Below, one piece after another: positions 33,370 to 43,212 of a stretch of DNA of 64,000 nt (position 1 is the stretch's first letter; every line of letters begins with the position of its first letter). Source of the DNA: Pictodentalium vernedei (taxonomy: Eukaryota > Mollusca > Scaphopoda > Dentaliida > Dentaliidae); contig CM062296.1 in the NCBI GenBank assembly GCA_031216915.1, positions 666,394,753 through 666,458,752 on the forward strand, read 5' to 3'. The notes under the pieces were generated by a model. It had not been told where the DNA came from, did no database searches, and was given only the letters and a program-made list of their open reading frames with translations. The position numbers and the translations under genes were made by a program.

Positions 33370-33870
33370 CAAATGAAGCAGATGCCATCTTCGGGCTCTG
33401 GTTAATGCCCCAAAAGCTTAAAAATGTTTAAAAATCTCCTTCTCACGAGTCACGAACCACCAGAGGGAATGCCTTGATGTTTGGTATGGAACATCTTTTG
33501 GTGTTGAAGATTAAAGTTTGTTCAAGGGAAGTTGGTAGGTCAATATTTGGGCTCTTTGCGGGAACACATCCATTTTGGGCTCTGACCAAAATTTATATTT
33601 CAAGAACCGGTGGGCCAATTTCAACCAAATTTGGCATGTAGTATAAGTGGGTCCTAAGTAATTGATTGATGCCCGAAAAAAAATTTGCGACACCAGGGGC
33701 TAAAAACAGAAAAAATTCAAAAGCCCATATTTCCCAAACCACACGGAACAGAGAACTATTGTTTGGTATGAAGCATCCTTAGGACCAGTAGAATGGATTG
33801 GTTTAAAAATTGCCGCCGGTTCTATCAGGGTGCTCAGTAGAGGGTATTGAAAAAATGATGAGGCAGCATT
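33370..33870 (+). repeat. Dispersed repeat R1, second copy
   Basis: Shares ordered blocks with 5640-6370 ('gggctctgaccaaaatttatattt', 'tttcaaccaaatttggcatgtag', 'cagaaaaaattcaaaagccca', 'ttggtatgaagcatccttag'), but without the family E insertion. No protein recognised. Confidence 0.65.
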
Positions 33871-34026
33871 TTTGCAGTAGTTTATCCTGGGGAATATCTC
33901 TTACACTTAGAACCTAGAATAACATATTACTCTTATCAAAACAGTTACCTGTCAAACACACATGTTAATCTTGTTATTGTAATCAGAAAAAATGAAATTG
34001 TTCAGTAAATTTTCTGATTTCCTGAT

Positions 34027-34566
34027 CAAACCCTTTCAATGTTGTGCACATATATGGGTTTTTTCTGGTTCCTTGGAAAGATATTGATCTGATTCCTGTG
34101 TGGATATCTTTAATTTAACCCTCTCATGACTTCAGTGTTTTTTCCAAAGGTTTTATTTCACGTTGAACCCTTTCAATGCTGTGCACATATATGTTTTTTT
34201 CTGGTTCGTTGGAAAAAATTGATCTGATTCCTGTATGAATATCTTTAATTTAACCCTCTCATGACTTCAGTGTGTTTTCCAACGATTTTATTTCATCTTA
34301 AACCCTTTCAATGCTGTGCACATATGTTTTTTCTGGTTCCTTGGAAAAAAATTGATCTGATTCCTGTATGAATATCTTTAATTTAACCCTCTCATGATTG
34401 TGTTTTCCAAAGATTTTATTGTATGCTGAACCCTTTCGACGCTGTGCACATATATGTTTTTTCTGGTTTCCTGGAAAAAAGTTCTCTGATTCCTGTATGA
34501 ATATCTTTAATTTAACCCTCTCAAGACTTCAATGTGGGTTCCAAAGATTTTATTTCATGTAATACT
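34027..34566 (+). repeat. Four-unit tandem repeat, period ~135 bp
   Basis: Units start at about 34027, 34163, 34300 and 34429, each with 'aaccctttcaatgctgtgca', 'ggttccttggaaaaa', 'gattcctgtatgaatatct' and 'ttaaccctctcatgactt'. Units differ by substitutions and small gaps, so the array is not recent. It lies within or beside repeat R1. Confidence 0.85.
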
Positions 34567-34589
34567 GTTAACGAAAACCTATTTTCGCC

Positions 34590-35150
34590 CCAAATTACTT
34601 TATCCTTTAGGGTGGGGTTAATGCTCCATAAGCCTAAAATGCTTTTAAAATCCTCTTTTTATAAGCCACTTGCAATAATGATTAGATTTCTTGTTTGGAA
34701 CTTACTTTAGTGATGCAGATTCACTTTTTTCAAAGAAACTCAGTAAGTCAAAATTTGGGCTCCCAAATTTTAGCCTACACTCAAAATTTCTATTTTCAGA
34801 TCCAATGGGCAGATGTGAACCAAATTTGTCATGTAGTATATAACTGGGTCATAAGTATTTCATTTATGCCGGATTTTTTGGGGGGGTGGGGGTGGGGGCG
34901 GGAGAGAACCACAGTAGTTGAAAACAAATCAAAAATTTCGTTCGGTTATTGTTTTTAATACTTCACAGAACAGAGCTTGCTGGGAAGCTTTCCTAGGACC
35001 AGCAGAAATGAATGGCCAAAAAAGTTGCCTTTGTGTGTCATAGCAAATCAAACAATTGCTCTTGCCTCTTTTCACCTACTGATACACTCATCTCTTTTGA
35101 CAACTTGAGCCAGGTGAGCGTTTTAGGCTCACTTGCGCCTCTGGTTTTCA
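34590..35150 (+). repeat. Dispersed repeat R1, third copy, with mollusc-type end
   Basis: Resembles R1 ('aaatttgggctcccaaa', 'gtgaaccaaatttgtcatgtag', 'ggaccagcagaa') and ends with 'caggtgagcgttttaggctc' and 'acttgcgcctct', similar to 7333-7372. A G-rich run lies at 34880-34900. Confidence 0.6.
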
Positions 35151-35166
35151 AATTAGCGGCTTTCGG

Positions 35167-35400
35167 AGAAAATAATAATAATAAATCTTCGGCCTTTCCG
35201 CTGATTTGTCGTGGTCCACTAACAAAATGTTGTCATTCGTGCAACCGTCATTTTTTCCGACGGACCACAAAAACTTTTGAGAGACATGATGATAGGGGGC
35301 GAACCGTCTCCAATCACCATCACTAGCTTCGGGCCTGGTGGTAGGTGTCCATGGTTTCCTCACTTTTCACCACTACCACTCTGCGTGAAGTCACCCCAGG
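35167..35400 (-). mobile_element. LINE 3' end with (AAT)n tail
   Basis: On the minus strand it ends 'cgacaaatcagcggaaagg' 'ccgaagatttattattatta', matching the sequence after the LINE C-terminus at 27240-27290. No coding part is left. The tail at 35168-35180 marks the 3' end. Confidence 0.6.
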
Positions 35401-35424
35401 TGTTCTTTTGATCAACAATCATTT

Positions 35425-35527
35425 TTAACCATTCGCCCAACACGAATAGTAAACAACACTTGTCAAAAGAATTCTGAAGTTACTGGAAAATTTAAATGTT
35501 TGTCTAAAAAACATAATTAGTAACAGA
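35425..35527 (+). mobile_element. MITE-A left half, degraded
   Basis: Starts TTAACCATTCGCCCAACAC and includes 'aacacttgtcaaaagaattctga', followed by 'tgtctaaaaaacataa'. The hairpin and right half are absent. Confidence 0.5.
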
Positions 35528-36738
35528 TCTAAAGGCGCCGGAAGCGGGAGTTGGTGGTATAAAAGACAGGGGGAGCTGTCCTCTTGCCATGAGGCTTGGA
35601 GCAAGGGTAGCAACGTGGAGCTTCTTCGCTTGAAGTGCAATAGAAGAAAATACTTTACTTTCTGAGAACTAAATTATCAACTCCCGAGTATTCCTTCCTA
35701 ACGTATTGTACGTTGTACGTGTGTCAATGCCATTGGGGACGGGTTTATTAGGTATAAGGGTATAATGGCGGAGTTTAGTCGATACTCATCCAACAAAGAA
35801 GCTATACAATCGGAGGGGTGATTTCTAAAGCTCTGTGTCGTCCCTTGAGTGGGACAGGGTGCTATCTGTAATGCTTTAGCATTGCAGATGGTACGTTGTT
35901 CCTCTCAAGGAACGACATACATATATAATGTCAATACAATGGAGTTTCACATTTCAAATTACGATTTATGAAATATTGTCAACCCCCTGTCTTAACTCAT
36001 ACCCAGACCCGACTGTCATTTTTTTATTCCCCTATCCCCTTGTCCTCGGATGTTTCCTGTGCCCTTGCACATCTCATTGTGACGTACTCAGAGAGAAAAC
36101 CTAAATTGCAGTCTCAGTGAAGCAAAATGTGTCTCAATCATTTCACAATATAAACCATATTTTGTTATCTTAGACCTCTGTCAACAACATATGTAAAAGC
36201 GAACGACGTGACAAATTAGTTGACGAAAAACTCGAAATCAAAGATGATAAACTTGGTGAAGGAAATGATGAATAATTGTGGAGTAAATGTAGATTAATGT
36301 GATTTTAATTGAACTAAATTATTATATAACTCGCGGAGATGTCCATCTGTCAACAACACCGCCTTATAATTAACACGTCATGTTTATCACCAAATTGAAC
36401 GTGATGTATACATTTAAAATGTCATATTTTACATGATGTTTTAAATAATAACCGCATTCGGGGGCGCACGAGAAATAGTTGAGTTATTTATCTCTTAATT
36501 AACCTATTGCACACGGATACCGAAATACCAAAATATTAAGTGAGTGTGGGTGGTCGTGTGAAGATTAGCGTGTTTGTGATTGGAAGGGCACGGAGCTTTG
36601 TTCAAGAGCGGGGATCGAGTGCCCCAACTAGCCCTTTCCGTTCCGGCATTCCTGCACGTGACGAACCAGAGTGCACCAGAGACGTACCAACCATTTCAGC
36701 TCTCAATTTTAAGCCTTGTCAAGGAAGACTGAATTTGG
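35528..36738. other. No gene; one hairpin
   Basis: AT-rich. An 83-bp hairpin at 35835-35917 pairs 'tgtcgtcccttgag' with 'ctcaaggaacgaca' and resembles family H at its ends. A 73-codon frame at 36540 resembles nothing known. Confidence 0.45.
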
Positions 36739-36978
36739 TTAACCCTTTATACTCAACGTAACGGCAAAAAACCGGCCAGCCTTATTCACAAAAGTCGCCA
36801 ATGAATTTTCATTATTTGTTTTCATTTTTTGTCTCAAAAACATAGGTTATGACCCTCTTTGGAACGAGCTCGTCGAGCTCGTTCCAATGAGGGGTCATAA
36901 CCTATGTTTTTGTGACAAAAAAATTAGTTATTCAAGAATTTTGTTTGCAAGTGTCGTCTGCTTTTCATGTTAGGAAAA
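36739..36978 (+). mobile_element. MITE-A, right end truncated
   Basis: Starts TTAACCCTTTATACTCAACG, has hairpin arms CTTTGG and CCAATG (a rare mismatch in the variable stem), and stops at TTCATGTTAGGAAAA where the family sequence ends abruptly. Confidence 0.88.
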
Positions 36979-37067
36979 CATCACGTTCAATTTCGTGGTG
37001 TGCGCTTGTGTGTGGAGGGAGTTGTATGTAAGTGCTGGTAAGATATACAGAATCATGCTACGAGTTT

Positions 37068-37160
37068 GTTTAGTTGAAACATTTTATTTGCTACACTTTG
37101 TACAAATTGGATTGGAGGACATAATTATGCTAAACACTTATATATATATATATATATATA
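37068..37160 (-). mobile_element. LINE 3'-terminal scrap plus (TA)n
   Basis: 'gttgaaacattttatttgct' and 'aaattggattggaggacata' match the extreme 3' end of the LINE at 44110-44170 on the same strand. Only about 65 bp remain. A (TA)n run follows at 37139-37159. Confidence 0.55.
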
Positions 37161-37376
37161 GTTTACTCTCCTCTCCTACAAATTAAAAATAGATAAATCA
37201 CATGGCAAACAAAATATTAAATAACAAAATGAGAGTGTAGTTTCACAAAAATAACAAAAATGGAGAGCGAGAGAAAGAGTGTGAAAGACAGGGGGAGAAA
37301 GCGAAGGAGAGAGGAGGAGAGATGGATTGATGATAATTCATGAGTAATCTCCCCACCTGATGCTGTGAGGAGATGT

Positions 37377-37736
37377 TTATTTATTGGTGTTTAAGGTCAC
37401 ATACTTATGCACAATGGCTAATCGTGACCGTGACAGTTTTACGGGTGGGGAAGCCGGAGTACCCGGAGAGAACCACTAGGCACCGATGAGCAAATGTCAG
37501 CTCCTCAACATTCTAACTCTGTTCAAGTTCCGCTCAAGCAGGGTTACAGCGGTTGAAGACATGTGCACCATCAACGTGCAGAACGCCTTAGTACACGGTG
37601 CCATCGTGCCCCCATGTAGACAACCGGGATAAAGTGCCGTGGCCAAGAACACAACGGGGGTCGTCCCGGACGGGGATCGAACTTGGGACCTCTAGCATAG
37701 TAGTCCAACAGTCTACCACTGAGCCACCGCGCTCCC
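37377..37736 (-). mobile_element. Full-length tRNA-headed SINE
   Basis: Minus-strand head GGGGAGCGCGGTGGCTCAGT with box A TGGCTCAGTGG and box B AGTTCGATCCC, followed by the shared body and 3' end with a short tail. The 14-bp target duplication CTGTGAGGAGATGT lies at 37363-37376 and 37737-37750. Confidence 0.92.
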
Positions 37737-38220
37737 CTGTGAGGAGATGTATCATCCCCCGAGTTCCAATGTGTTCTATGTGCCTGCTGGCACATAGAAC
37801 ACATTGGAATCCAAGGGACGATATATGTTTTACGAGTTTGTAAAGTGTGTCTTTTATTTTCATTGTTTACAATTCAGGCACAGAGTCTGGAATTTTGTTG
37901 GGGAGCTGCGCAAAGTCGCGGTCGGCGATCACCAAGTCCGGGTCGTCCCGGACGGGGATCGAACTTGGGACCTCTAGCATAGTAGTCCAACAGTCTACCA
38001 CTGAGCCACCGCGCTCCCCTGTGAGGAGATGTATCATCCCCCGAGTTCCAATGTGTTCTATGTGCCTGCTGGCACATAGAACACATTGGAATCCAAGGGA
38101 CGATATATGTTTTACGAGTTTGTAAAGTGTGTCTTTTATTTTCATTGTTTACAATTCAGGCACAGAGTCTGGAATTTTGTTGGGGAGCTGCGCAAAGTCG
38201 CGGTCGGCGATCACCAAGTC
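37657..38220. repeat. Exact 282-bp tandem duplication
   Basis: Units 37657-37938 and 37939-38220 appear identical base for base. Each contains the 5' part of the SINE, its target duplication, a family H hairpin and the first about 60 bp of a possible exon. Zero divergence means either a very recent event or an assembly artefact; the surrounding repeats are far more diverged. Confidence 0.9.
37751..37822. mobile_element. Hairpin family H, copies 2 and 3 (3 at 38033-38104)
   Basis: 'gagttccaatgtgttctatg' pairs with 'catagaacacattggaatcc'; ends are ATCATCCCCC and GGGACGAT. It matches 21822-21891 in arms and length. The SINE target duplication abuts it exactly. Confidence 0.8.
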
Positions 38221-38415
38221 TTATTTGAGAGATTGTGCAGTCGCAAAAACCGAAATTTCCGACGAACCCGGAAGAAATTAGTAGCAAAACACGATTTTTC
38301 TACCAATCGACGTAGAAAAGCGTCTGGAATAACATATTCAAAATCCATCCGGGGAAGTTTTCTAGAGACAGTTGAAATGGGTTGTGAGTCCTGTCAAACA
38401 AGATTGAAATCGTGA
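38160..38415 (+). CDS. Possible terminal exon, unrecognised
   Basis: A pyrimidine-rich tract and acceptor 'ttttcattgtttacaattcag' (split over 38139-38159) precede an open frame of 85 codons ending in TGA at 38413-38415. The peptide is basic and complex (GELRKVAVGDHQV, RKNRNFRRTRKKLVAKHDF, ETVEMGCESCQTRLKS). The first 20 codons and the acceptor also occur in the upstream duplicate (37877-37938). No upstream exon or polyadenylation signal was found, and I recognise no family, so this is a weak candidate. Confidence 0.22.
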
Positions 38416-38989
38416 ATTCCATGTTGTATTAATGAAAAAACTGTTGCTTAAAATTTTGATATTTTGACATCAAAGAGTTGCAGAGGGTTATTATAACGCC
38501 AGTGCCAGCAGCGAGGTTATTTCTCAATTCTTTCGTCTGGTAGTTCATGTGCCTGTGTGGATCGTAGATATTATTTCATCTGTAGTAGCAGATTAGTGCC
38601 AAAATACTCTTTGAGGTAGAGGTGGGGTCGTCCTATAGATACAATCTTAATTTCCATGAAAAAGAGTAAGAAATAGATGCAAACTTTCAGTTGTTCTTTG
38701 AGAAAATGTATACTAAGTAGAAGTAAACCTTCATTCAATGGACCTCTGGTTTTAACCCAGAGATATTCTGACTGAAAGTGTACTTCTTCACAGAATTTGA
38801 CACGTATTCCACTGGCGGAAGATCCCGTATGTTGACGGTCCAATGGTATCATCAATGCAAACTTTTTCCATTATACACAAATATTATAAGACTAAGAGCA
38901 TAGAATATCTATGAATCTCAGAACGTCACAGACCATCCTCCCCCACCCCCCCCCCACCCCCCCCCCACACACACACTCATCTCCTGCTC
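38416..38989. other. No gene recognised; poly-C at the end
   Basis: A minus-strand frame of 94 codons (38571-38855) has ordinary composition but no recognisable motif. A C-rich tract with an ACAC run occupies 38939-38976. Confidence 0.35.
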
Positions 38990-39139
38990 TTACCCCTTCA
39001 CCCAACGTAACGGCCAAAACTGGCCAGCGGTATTTTCAAAAATCGGCAGTTAATTTTCATTAAAAAAAATGAAAAAATTAGTTATTCAAGAATTTGTTTT
39101 GTAAGCGTCGTCTACTTTTCGTGTTAGGTAAAGGCTTAA
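38990..39139 (+). mobile_element. MITE-A deletion derivative lacking the hairpin
   Basis: The left flank (TTACCCCTTCACCCAACG through 'cagttaattttcatt') joins directly to the right flank ('aaaaaaaatgaaaaaattag' through GGTAAAGGCTTAA). The about 100-bp central hairpin is precisely missing. A 150-bp remnant. Confidence 0.85.
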
Positions 39140-39230
39140 GTAATGACAAATTTACTCCGCTGGTTGCTAAGTTCTTAAAGTCAAAGTATGCTGAACAAAC
39201 ACGTCCATGTTCATGATGCCATGGTGAGAT

Positions 39231-39584
39231 TTTGTATTGGTGTTTAACGACATTTTCGACAGGCAGGATTTCCTCGTGTCGGACGTTTTTACGGGAGGGA
39301 GAAGCCGGCGTACCTGGACAGAACCACCGAGCAGCGGCGAGCAACTTTCAGACTCCCCAATGTATTGACTCTGTACAAGCAGAGTTAGCATTGGTTGAAT
39401 GCAAGTGCACGATCGGTGTGCAGTAAGTACACCCTAGTATACAGCGCCACCTTGCCCCCAACTTGGGCAATCGAGATTAAGTGTCTTGCCCAAGGACACA
39501 GCACAGTTACCCCTGACAGGGATCGAACCGAGGCCGTTTCGGTTTTAAGTCCAATGGTATAACTACTGAGCTACCACGCTCCCT
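39231..39584 (-). mobile_element. Full-length tRNA-headed SINE, little tail
   Basis: Minus-strand head GGGAGCGTGGTAGCTCAGTA with box B GGTTCGATCCC, the shared body and 3' end 'tcgttaaacaccaatac', almost without AATA repeats. A diverged 11-bp target duplication, catggtgagat and catgttgagat, lies at about 39220-39230 and 39585-39595. Confidence 0.85.
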
Positions 39585-39619
39585 CATGTTGAGATATGTG
39601 TGCTGATTCAAAGTATTCC

Positions 39620-39880
39620 TTTGCTTGGTCGGTTTTTCAGGGAAGCTCTCTGGCGTGCGCTCTCTGGATGACTGGTTATTTGTCATAGCCTAGGGATTGA
39701 ACGAGGTAGATACCACCATATACCAGAAAATCAAAGGCTATGCTGGCAATGTAAGAAGGCAGATGACGAAACACACTTTCTACTTTACTGTCATTTACTT
39801 AACTGGAAGAGTGCTGGAAACCCATGTTTGGGCTTTATTCTGAAGTGCAGGTACTGCAACTTAAAGGCTTAAAATTCAGT
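39620..39880 (+). pseudogene. LINE C-terminal knuckle fragment
   Basis: The plus strand encodes GRYHHIPENQRLCWQCKKAD followed by DETHFLLYCHLL, the CxxC-x-HxxxxC knuckle of LINE ORF2 C-termini, resembling the one at 12342-12500. Stops follow immediately. The RT is absent. Confidence 0.65.
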
Positions 39881-39929
39881 GGCTGTGCATCATATTATCT
39901 TTGAAGTGATATTATTTAGTCTGTTAAGA

Positions 39930-39995
39930 TTTGCCTTGTTAGAATTTATAGGAGAGTGCCTGTGGGCACTCTCCTATAAATTGTAACAAGGCAAA
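39930..39995. repeat. 66-bp hairpin
   Basis: 'tttgccttgttagaatttat' pairs with 'ataaattgtaacaaggcaaa', with the tip 'aggagagtgcctgtgggcac'. Near-perfect. Confidence 0.8.
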
Positions 39996-41300
39996 GACAT
40001 GTGAAAAAAATTTGGTGGCCAAATAAAATTTAGCACTCTACCAGTCAAAAACGAGCGAGAGAATTTGTTAAAGCACTTAGGGATGGGTGAAAGTTTCAAT
40101 AACAGCAATGAAGACACACAGAAACTCAAGTTCATTCTAAAGTGCGATGATACAAAATCCAGGAATAATGTTGCGCATTTTGTGTACCATGGGTTACAGA
40201 AAAAGGGAGCCTGGCAGCCCCAAGTCGACAGCTCTGCTGAATAAATAACGACGATGAAAAACTGGGTAACAGTGAATTTCACACAAATATATATATTTGT
40301 GTGTGTGGGTCTGGGGGGGGGGGGGGGGGGGGTCGGGGGTCTGGATGGAGTGTACACGTGTGCATACACTCAATGGCAATATGCATAAAATATTGTTGAA
40401 ACCTTGTTTTGTAAACAAAGATTATGTTACTGTATTTTCTGCTGTACACTTGACCATAATGTTGTAATCGTTGATTGATTTATAGTTATTACAGACCACG
40501 CCAAGTTGTGGGGGTGGGGGAGGGGGGGTGTTTGAAAAAATGAACACTGAAAAATATCTATTGTTTGAACTTTTTTCGTTTGACAAAATGACCATTCATT
40601 CAAAATCACACCACTGAACGACAAGCGATCATCTTTGGTGTCTTCATATTTGCACAACAACTTATTAAAATTTGATTCAGTTTAAATTTAGAACTTCTCA
40701 TTTGTATTATGCAAACACTTCACTTCGGGAACGTCGTCGACTTTGTGACTAAAACACTTGCGCTGATCGATTAGGAATTATTCGTAGTGATCCGATGCCC
40801 TTGAGCGTAAAGATACATGTTCATATTCGAAACAGATGCCTTGTTCAACAACTCGTCGCGTGTGGAACTGTTCTATTTTCCTTTGTTATGAGAGACCTTG
40901 GGCAATAAAGCTTTTCAAAATTGAGGCAATAGTTAATTAGTCTCCATATGCTCGTTGTTCAACATTGTTTGAAGAATCATATCACTTTCGAGGGTCGGAA
41001 AACGCCGTACCAGTCATGTTGGTTAGGTATTAATTCGCATTGTCACATTCTACTTGTCCAATAGGCAAGTGTGGAGTTGGTAAATATCTCGAGTTTTAAC
41101 ATAGGATCCTGCGAATATTCGAGATTTTATTACATGCCCATGCAGTCTCTCTTATGCAATACGGCTGTGCAATATGGAATTCCGTATTGCACACCAACCT
41201 GTTCCAACCGGGACTTTTTTATGCAATGCGACTGCATAAAGTGCATGGTGTTTACCACCGTTGATAGAAAAGAAAATTAGGTCAGTAGGTGCTTGGGTCA
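39996..41300. other. No gene; poly-G tracts
   Basis: G tracts at 40313-40332 and 40511-40530 inflate short minus-strand open frames rich in proline. A weak nested inverted pair around 41150-41250 ('tatgcaat...attgca') was seen. No family recognised. Confidence 0.4.
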
Positions 41301-41472
41301 TGTAATAAATACAAAACCACATGTATGTTTCAATGAGTCGTTTTGTACTTAATTCGTCAGATGTGCGTAGAAAGAAAATGTCTCGACCTTCGGTCTCGAC
41401 GTTTTCTTCCTACGCACATCTGACTCATTAAATACAAAACGACTCATTGAAACACACATGTAGTTTTGTTTA
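41301..41472. mobile_element. Family G foldback element, copy 3
   Basis: 'tgtaataaatacaaaaccac' opens it. 'gtttcaatgagtcgttttgt' pairs with 'acaaaacgactcattgaaac', with a second internal pair 'cagatgtgcgtag'/'ctacgcacatctg' and 'ctcgaccttcggtctcgac' at the tip. The outer part matches copies at 8303 and 22014; the stem does not. Confidence 0.7.
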
Positions 41473-41697
41473 TCGATTCGATTTCGATATCATACGTCTG
41501 CTCCGAGATCGATCCCGAATCAGTCTCAAGATTAGATATTTTCGAATCTCTCGTACTAACTTCAATTTGTTACATTTCCAACAAAAACTGGATAAAATTG
41601 ACATTAGACCATTCATGTACGCTCCATTTATATTTAATTGAGTAACTGACAAAGGTTAATTGTTAGGTAAGTAGTGAATTTTGTCCGGAACATTTAC

Positions 41698-41791
41698 CAT
41701 AGTTTTAGTTTTTGAAGGCTTAATCTGTTACTATTCACGTTCTTAAGAACGTGAATAGTGACAGGTTAAGCCTTCAAAAACTAAAACCATG
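41698..41791. repeat. 94-bp near-perfect palindrome
   Basis: 'agtttttgaaggcttaa' pairs with 'ttaagccttcaaaaact', and the centre is ACGTTCTTAAGAACGT. Only two or three mismatches over the whole length and no loop. Confidence 0.85.
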
Positions 41792-41887
41792 GATAATGGG
41801 CCTAGCTGTTTCAGCGACGGTGCTACAAAGAATATTTATTTATTGGTGTTTTAGGTGTCAGCCAGTCTTGCAAGGGTCATCACAGTG

Positions 41888-42287
41888 TATTTATTTATTT
41901 ATCTATTTTATTTATTTATTTATTTATTTATTTATTGATGTTTAAGGTCACATACTTATGCACAATGGCTAATCGTGACCGTGACAGTTTTACGCGCGGA
42001 CGAAGTCGGAATACCCGGAGAGAACCACCGAGCATCGACGAGCAACTGTCAGCTCCTGAACATTCTAACTCTGTTCAAGCTCCGCTCAAGCAGGGTTACA
42101 GCGATTGAAGACATGTGCACCATCGACGTGCAGTACGCCTTAATACACGGCGTCATCGTGCCCCCATGTAGGCAATCGGGATAAAGTGCCTTGCCCAAGG
42201 ACACAACTCGGGTCGTCCCGGACGGGAATCGAACTCGGGACCTCTAGCATAGAAGTCCAACAGTCTACCACTGAGCCACCGCGCTCC
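41888..42287 (-). mobile_element. Full-length tRNA-headed SINE with (AATA)n tail
   Basis: Minus-strand head GGAGCGCGGTGGCTCAGTGG, box B AGTTCGATTCC, shared body, and a tail of about 12 units at 41888-41936. The head is nearly the same as in the 37377 copy. A short older SINE 3' scrap precedes it at about 41826-41880. Confidence 0.88.
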
Positions 42288-42516
42288 TTGTGCAATATGT
42301 AATAACTACTTGTCTATTAAGATTCAATTCGAGATTCGACTCGATATCGATATTAGACACGATTCGATTCGAGATTTGATTCGAAAAAAATAATGTGTGA
42401 TTCGCAGATCCCTATTTTAACACCAGTCTTGAGGCATATTATGGTTTATTTTTGTTCTTTTGAATGACCACAATGCTGTCTGTGTAAGATGTAAACTGAC
42501 CTGTTATGTACTATTA

Positions 42517-43132
42517 TTAACCCTTCACCAGGGATCGCGGTAGCTCAGTGGTTGTGGCATTTGACTTCAAATCGAAAGGTCTACGGTTCGATCCCCGCCA
42601 GGGGCGACTGCCTTGTGCCTTGGGCAAAGCACTTAATCCTGATTGCCCCATGGAGGCACGGTGACGCTGTGCACTAAGGTGTACACCACGTCGATGGTAC
42701 AATTGTCTTCAACCAATGCTAACCCTGGTTGCTAGTTGTGTGGAGTTAGTACGTTGGGGAGTCTGACAGCTGCTCGCCGTTGCTCGGTGGTTCTCTCAGG
42801 GTACTCCGGCTTCCTCCACCCGTAAAATTGTCCGACAAGAGTGAGCCTGGTTGTCGCAAGTGTCGTTAAACCCAAATAAATAAATAACCTTTACCTAACG
42901 AATCAGCCACATCCGTCAGTGTAATATACAAATTAATCAGTTGAAAAAGATTATCTGTGAATAAATCTCTACACAACCATATCATGTGACCCCTCACTGG
43001 AACGAGCTCTTTGACCTCGTTCCAATGAGTGGTCATATGATATGGTTTTGCTGAAATGTTTTTGAAAAATTTGCCAAAAATAATATTTAAAATAATAAAT
43101 TTTGATATCGTCTGCGTTGGGTAAAAGATTAA
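42517..43132. mobile_element. MITE-B interrupted by a SINE at its left end
   Basis: TTAA at 42517-42520 and 43129-43132. The hairpin (CATATCATGTGACC, 'ctcactggaacgagctc') and right flank GTCTGCGTTGGGTAAAAG identify MITE-B. The SINE at 42530-42884 has split it 13 bases from its left end. Confidence 0.85.
42530..42884 (+). mobile_element. Full-length tRNA-headed SINE in the MITE-B terminus
   Basis: Head GGGATCGCGGTAGCTCAGTG, box A TAGCTCAGTGG, box B GGTTCGATCCC, body GCCTTGGGCAAAGCACTTAA, 3' end 'caagtgtcgttaaaccc' and tail AAATAAATAAA. The target duplication is made from MITE sequence: TAACCCTTCACC (42518-42529) and TAACCTTTACC (42885-42895). The best plus-strand example in the window. Confidence 0.92.
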
Positions 43133-43133
43133 C

Positions 43134-43212
43134 AACGTTTGCCCACCTGAGTAGTATGTCTCGCACGTTTCAGGGACAGGTTGCCGGATCCCGACCCGGA
43201 CCCCGGAAGTGA
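43134..43212 (+). repeat. Partial copy of foldback-arm sequence
   Basis: 'gagtagtatgtctcgcacgt' to 'ccccggaagtg' repeats an inner part of the arm at 43640-43700, directly outside the left end of the foldback. Confidence 0.65.

Noticed and set aside
42530..42610. Possible functional tRNA gene
   Set aside because: Box A and box B are present, but the tRNA-like part is joined to the SINE body with a tail and target duplication, so it is a SINE head.
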